8,957 nucleotides of DNA from an uncultured Clostridia bacterium (GTDB lineage: Bacteria; Bacillota; Clostridia; Oscillospirales; CAG-382). The stretch spans positions 1-8,957 of the forward strand of contig CANQVQ010000066.1 of assembly GCA_947627335.1 (NCBI GenBank), given 5' to 3'. Shown piece after piece: positions 5,342 to 8,957 of this stretch. The notes beneath the pieces are model-generated. The model searched no databases. It saw only the letters and a program-made list of their open reading frames with translations, and was not told the DNA's origin. The number at the start of each line of letters is the position of its first letter. Position 1 is the stretch's first letter. The position numbers and the translations under genes were made by a program.

Positions 5342-6886
5342 ATGAAAAAACTGATCTGTTTGCTGCTGTGTATGCTGCTTGCGCTCTGTCCGGCGCTCGT
5401 CGCGTGCGAGGAAGCGGAGGAGGGCGGCACGTCCGGCGGTTCGTCCGGCGGCTCCGCTTCGGACGCGTCCGGCTCGCAGGGAGGCAGCTCGCTGTACACC
5501 GACGAAAACGGACGGTATACGCTTGACAACCTCGGCATGGAGTTCAACTTCGACGAGGACGAGTTCCGCGTATGCGTTTACAACAGCGTCGTGCAGACGA
5601 CCTACTTCTCGGAGGAGATCGATTGCTCGGACATCGAAACCACCGACAACCAGCTCAGAGAGGGCGTCACCAACCGGAACAACCGGATCCAGGAAAAGTA
5701 CGGCGTGAAGGTGTCGAAGGTCGCGGTCGATAACGTCGGCACCGCCATCACGGAGCAGATCACGGCGAACACGGATCAGTTCGATGCGGCGATGCCGTTC
5801 ATGATGGAAGCGGTCACGCTCGCGCAGAACGGTGCGCTCTATGACCTCCACGAGTTCGGGGATTACATCCATCTCGAAGCGCCGTGGTGGGATCAGTCGG
5901 CGAACGAAACGCTTTCCATCGCGGACAAGCTGTACTTCACGACCGGCGACATTTCCATCATGCAGAAGATCGTTTCGAGCTGCCTGCTGTTCAACCGTTC
6001 CCTCTACGAGGATAAGCTCGAGCCGGAATACGGCGACCTGTACCAACTGGTCCGCGACAAGAAGTGGACCATGGACACGATGGTCGAGATGTGCAAGAAG
6101 GTCACGGAGGACCAGGACGGCGTCGCCGGACTGCAGTATACGGATAACTGGGGCATCGTCGGGACCGACAACGCGAGCGGTTACTACGTCTCCGGCGGAT
6201 TCGTGCTGGTCGACAAGGACGCCGACGACATTCCGCAGATCGCCATCGGGCGCGACGAAGCGTCGATCAATTACGCGCAGAAGCTCCTGCAGCTGTTCGC
6301 GGACGACGGCTGGTTCTTCAACACCCAGTCCCCGACGCAGACGACCGTCAACGGGCTGAGCATTTGGGAGACCGCGATGGCGGCGTTTGCCGAGGAACGT
6401 GCGATGTTCTACGGTGCGGCGTTCTCGGCGGTCAAGAAGCTGCGCAACTACGGCGTGTCGAACACGATGGGCTTCATCCCGATGCCGCTTTCGAGCGAGC
6501 TGCAGGAGGAGTACTGCACGCCGTCGAATATCCGCTATGCCTACGGCGTGTGCATCCCGCTGACGGTGACGAACCCGGAATTCTCCGCGTTCATGATCGA
6601 AGCGCTGAGCTGCTACGCGAAGGACGACATAACGCCGGCGTACTACGACGTCACCCTGCTCGACCGCGATGCGCACACGGAAGATAACGTCGATATGCTC
6701 AACAACTACATCTTCAGCAACGTGGTCTACGACCCGGGCATCCTGTACGGATTCGGCGGTCTGTCCTCCATGATCGACACGCTTATGAGCAAGGGCTCGG
6801 CGGACGTCGCGTCGGAACTGGAATCCATCCGCGACGCCGCGAATGCCGCGATCGAGGAGTGCGTCGAGGCGTACCAGCTCGGCTGA
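5342..6886 (+). CDS. Extracellular solute-binding lipoprotein, copy 2 (tandem paralog)
   Basis: A 514-residue lipoprotein with signal peptide 1-21, lipobox LVAC and lipidated C22, then a Gly/Ser-rich linker to about residue 50. It aligns along its whole length with the preceding gene product, by eye at about half of positions: FDAAMPFM (147-154), APWWDQ (180-185), KKLRNY (365-370), YAYGVCIP, NPEFSAFM and an identical GSADVASELE near the C-terminus. The N-terminal linker and the stretches around residues 260-320 differ most, so the two may bind different ligands. The ATG at 5342 follows AAGGGG by eight bases; an upstream in-frame start at 5255 would overlap the end of copy 1 and add a charged N-terminus before the signal peptide, so it is rejected. 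No promoter or terminator is evident in the 56-base gap, so the two genes are probably co-transcribed. No transport partner is encoded nearby. Confidence 0.85.
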   Translation: MKKLICLLLCMLLALCPALVACEEAEEGGTSGGSSGGSASDASGSQGGSSLYTDENGRYTLDNLGMEFNFDEDEFRVCVYNSVVQTTYFSEEIDCSDIETTDNQLREGVTNRNNRIQEKYGVKVSKVAVDNVGTAITEQITANTDQFDAAMPFMMEAVTLAQNGALYDLHEFGDYIHLEAPWWDQSANETLSIADKLYFTTGDISIMQKIVSSCLLFNRSLYEDKLEPEYGDLYQLVRDKKWTMDTMVEMCKKVTEDQDGVAGLQYTDNWGIVGTDNASGYYVSGGFVLVDKDADDIPQIAIGRDEASINYAQKLLQLFADDGWFFNTQSPTQTTVNGLSIWETAMAAFAEERAMFYGAAFSAVKKLRNYGVSNTMGFIPMPLSSELQEEYCTPSNIRYAYGVCIPLTVTNPEFSAFMIEALSCYAKDDITPAYYDVTLLDRDAHTEDNVDMLNNYIFSNVVYDPGILYGFGGLSSMIDTLMSKGSADVASELESIRDAANAAIEECVEAYQLG

Positions 6887-6913
6887 GGACCGGGAGAAAA
6901 TTTTTGAGATTGC

Positions 6914-6945
6914 GGGCTGCCGTCCGAAACGCGGCAGCCCCTTTG
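6914..6945 (+). terminator. Hairpin after the binding-protein genes, probable terminator or attenuator
   Basis: GGGCTGCCG (6914-6922) and CGGCAGCCC (6932-6940) form a perfect 9-bp GC-rich stem with a nine-base loop. Only CTTTG follows, so the T tract is short and termination may be partial. This would let some transcripts continue into recG, for which I see no clear promoter in 6887-6977. Confidence 0.6.
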
Positions 6946-6977
6946 CGCGATGGGGAAAACCGGAAAGGAGCGCCCAT

Positions 6978-8957
6978 ATGCCCTATGAGTTGACGTTGGA
7001 ATCCCCGCTTTCCTTCGTGCGCGGGGTGGGGGAGACGCGCTCGCAGCAGTTTGCGAAGCGTGGGGTCCGCACGGTCGGCGACCTGCTGACCTTTTTTCCA
7101 CGCGCCTACGAGGATCGGGGGAACGTCCTTCCGCTGCGGGACTGCACGGACGGCGGGGTCCACGCCGTCGAGGTGGTCTGCACGGGTCTGCCGGTCTCCG
7201 GGCGCACCCGTTCGGGGCTGGACTACTTCCGCTTCTGCGCGGAGGACGACACGGGAATGCTGACCGTGACGGTGTTCAACCGGCGGTTCCTGCTCCCGCA
7301 GATCGTCGCCGGCAGGCGCTACCGGCTGTACGGACGCGTGTCGATGGGGCTTTACGGGGCGGAAATGGCGTCGCCGGAGGTCGAGCCGATCGTTTCGGGC
7401 AAGCCGCTCGAGGCGGTCCTGCCGGTGTATCCGCTTTCCGAAGGGCTGACGCGGAATTTCGTGCGGAAGGTCGTGAAAAGCTGTCTGCCGCTCTGCGACA
7501 AGCTGCCCGAGCTTTTGCCGGCGGAACTGCGGGAAAAATACGGGCTTCTGCCGCGTGGGGAAGCGGTCCGCCGTCTGCATGAACCGAAGGACCTCGCGGA
7601 GACCGTGCAGGCGAAGCGAACCGTCGCGTTCGCGGAACTGCTGAGCTTTCAGCTCGCCCTGCGCAGGATGCGGCACGCCAAGGACGGCGCGGTCGCCCCG
7701 CCGCTTCCGCCGCCCGAGGCGGGAAGCAGCTTTCTGGAGAAACTGCCGTTTCCGTTGACCGGGGCGCAGGAACAGGCGATCCGGGAGATCTTCGCGGACC
7801 TCGAAAAGCCGGTTCCGATGACGCGTCTGGTGCAGGGGGACGTCGGCAGCGGAAAGACCGTCGTCGCGGCGGCCGCGATCGAGCGGTGCGTTCGGAACGG
7901 AAGGCAGGCGGTCCTGCTCGCGCCGACCGAGATCCTCGCCGAACAGCATTTCGGCAAGCTGGTCGAATGGTTCAGCCCGTCGGACGTGCGGATCGCCCTT
8001 TTGACCTCCGCCGTGCCGAAAAAGTGGAAGGAAACCGTCAAAAAGTCGCTGGAAGCCGGGGAAGTGGACGTGCTGGTCGGCACGCACGCGGTCTTGCAGG
8101 AGGACGTTCGGTTTTCGTCGCTCGGGCTGGTCGTGACCGACGAACAGCACCGCTTCGGCGTGCGGCAGCGTGCGTCCCTGCTGGAACGCGGGGAGAAAAC
8201 GGGTCTGCGACCGCATATGCTGGTGCTTTCCGCGACGCCGATCCCGCGTTCGCTCTCGCTGATCCTATACGGCGACCTTGACGTGACCCTGCTGCGGGAA
8301 CTTCCGCCCGGGCGGCAGCCGATCAAGACGATGGTGCTCCTGCCGAAGGACCGCAACCGCATCTACGCGTCCGTTCGGCGGCAGATCGCGCAGGGCGGAC
8401 AGGCGTACATCATCTGCCCGCTGGTCGGCGACGACGCGGACGGCGAACCGACGGACGGCGCGGACTGCAAGGCGGCGGAAAGCTACTTCGCGGAACTGCG
8501 GAACGGGGCGTTTTCGGAGATTCCGATGGGACTGCTGCACGGGAAGATGTCCCCGTCGCGCAAGGCGGAGGTCATGCGGGCGTTCGCGGCGGGGGAAACC
8601 AAGGTGCTGGTCGCGACGACGGTCGTGGAGGTCGGCGTGGACGTCCCGAACGCGAACGTGATGCTTATCGAGAACGCCGAGCGGTTCGGGCTTTCCCAGC
8701 TGCACCAGCTGCGGGGTCGGATCGGTCGCGGGACGCGGGCGTCCTTCTGCGTACTGCTCAACAGCAGCGGCGGACCCTGCGAGCGGCTGGACGTGCTGGC
8801 GAACTCCTCCGACGGCTTCCAGATCGCGGAGGAGGACCTCAAGCAACGCGGTCCGGGGGACTTTTTCGGCGACCGCCAGAGCGGGGAATTCGCGCTTCGC
8901 GCCGCGTCGCTCGCCGATCTGCCGTTGGTCAAGCAGACTGCGGAGGCGATCGTTCGC
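6978..8957 (+). CDS. recG: ATP-dependent DNA helicase RecG (runs off right edge)
   Basis: An uninterrupted frame of 660 codons, read through without frameshift to the window end; RecG is usually about 680-700 residues, so only the extreme C-terminus is missing. RecG is a cytoplasmic superfamily 2 translocase that remodels stalled replication forks and branch-migrates Holliday junctions. The N-terminal part (to about residue 250) is the OB-fold wedge domain that engages branched DNA, beginning with the P-L-S-x-V-R-G-V-G motif. Helicase motifs follow in order: Walker A GDVGSGKT (287-294), LLAPTEILAEQHF, Walker B DEQHRFG (388-394), SATPIPR (418-424), ATTVVEVGVDVPNA and motif VI QLHQLRGRIGRG (574-585). 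The late E-E-D-L-K-x-R-G-P-G-D-F-F-G signature is also present. All key residues look intact. AAAGGAG (6964-6970) precedes the ATG by seven bases. No promoter is apparent nearby, so it may depend on read-through past the hairpin at 6914-6940. Confidence 0.96.
   Translation, partial: MPYELTLESPLSFVRGVGETRSQQFAKRGVRTVGDLLTFFPRAYEDRGNVLPLRDCTDGGVHAVEVVCTGLPVSGRTRSGLDYFRFCAEDDTGMLTVTVFNRRFLLPQIVAGRRYRLYGRVSMGLYGAEMASPEVEPIVSGKPLEAVLPVYPLSEGLTRNFVRKVVKSCLPLCDKLPELLPAELREKYGLLPRGEAVRRLHEPKDLAETVQAKRTVAFAELLSFQLALRRMRHAKDGAVAPPLPPPEAGSSFLEKLPFPLTGAQEQAIREIFADLEKPVPMTRLVQGDVGSGKTVVAAAAIERCVRNGRQAVLLAPTEILAEQHFGKLVEWFSPSDVRIALLTSAVPKKWKETVKKSLEAGEVDVLVGTHAVLQEDVRFSSLGLVVTDEQHRFGVRQRASLLERGEKTGLRPHMLVLSATPIPRSLSLILYGDLDVTLLRELPPGRQPIKTMVLLPKDRNRIYASVRRQIAQGGQAYIICPLVGDDADGEPTDGADCKAAESYFAELRNGAFSEIPMGLLHGKMSPSRKAEVMRAFAAGETKVLVATTVVEVGVDVPNANVMLIENAERFGLSQLHQLRGRIGRGTRASFCVLLNSSGGPCERLDVLANSSDGFQIAEEDLKQRGPGDFFGDRQSGEFALRAASLADLPLVKQTAEAIVR

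Noticed and set aside
5303..6676. A 457-codon minus-strand open frame antisense to the second binding-protein gene
   Set aside because: Same shadow effect of high third-position GC; no start signals, and the plus strand encodes a full paralog.
6783..8216. A 477-codon minus-strand open frame antisense to recG
   Set aside because: The opposite strand encodes RecG with every helicase motif intact; the antisense product is Arg-rich and matches no family.
1..8957. CRISPR arrays, tRNA or rRNA genes, insertion sequences, prophage or defence genes
   Set aside because: No regularly spaced repeats, cloverleaf sequences, transposase or phage motifs were seen on either strand; the only long repeats are between the two paralogous binding-protein genes.

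Overview
The window reads as chromosomal DNA from a high-GC, anaerobic, Gram-positive-type bacterium, most likely a Clostridia lineage. The grounds are strong consensus sigma-A promoters, AGGAG-type ribosome sites, three lipoprotein signal peptides, a rubrerythrin with its rubredoxin domain at the N-terminus, and solute-binding lipoproteins typical of gut Clostridia. The lineage is inferred from gene content and not proven. Most of the window is GC-rich (40 of 60 bases in one recG line I counted). The first ~240 bases are visibly more AT-rich (44 of 98 in the partial tetR-like gene).

Layout, left to right. (1) Bases 1-98, minus strand: the first 32 codons of a TetR-family regulator, with its promoter and a probable operator at 127-178. 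(2) 99-416: non-coding, holding those sites and a possible minus-strand terminator hairpin. (3) 417-1478, minus: a MerR-family regulator with two tandem copies of a putative lipocalin-like sensor domain, read from a promoter with the 19-bp spacer typical of MerR-controlled promoters. (4) 1479-1740: a divergent regulatory region with A/T tracts and dyads. (5) 1741-2286, plus: a reverse-type rubrerythrin with its own promoter and a strong terminator. (6) 2429-3574, plus: a secreted lipoprotein with a low-complexity stalk, a Big_2 Ig-like domain and an unrecognised C-terminal domain. (7) 3717-6886, plus: two tandem paralogous solute-binding lipoproteins behind a strong promoter flanked by three dyads, with no ABC permease or ATPase in view. 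(8) 6978 to the right edge, plus: recG, 660 codons, open at the edge and lacking only its extreme C-terminus.

How the genes fit together: rubrerythrin detoxifies peroxide in an anaerobe. The MerR regulator probably controls its own promoter; the rubrerythrin promoter has a normal 17-bp spacer and shows no MerR-type site. The two binding proteins look like one transcription unit and must rely on transport partners encoded elsewhere, if they serve transport at all. recG is a housekeeping repair helicase. I see no CRISPR array, phage, transposon, tRNA or rRNA, and no clear novel system. The points most worth a second look are the duplicated sensor domain of the MerR protein, the orphan tandem binding proteins and their dyad-rich promoter.
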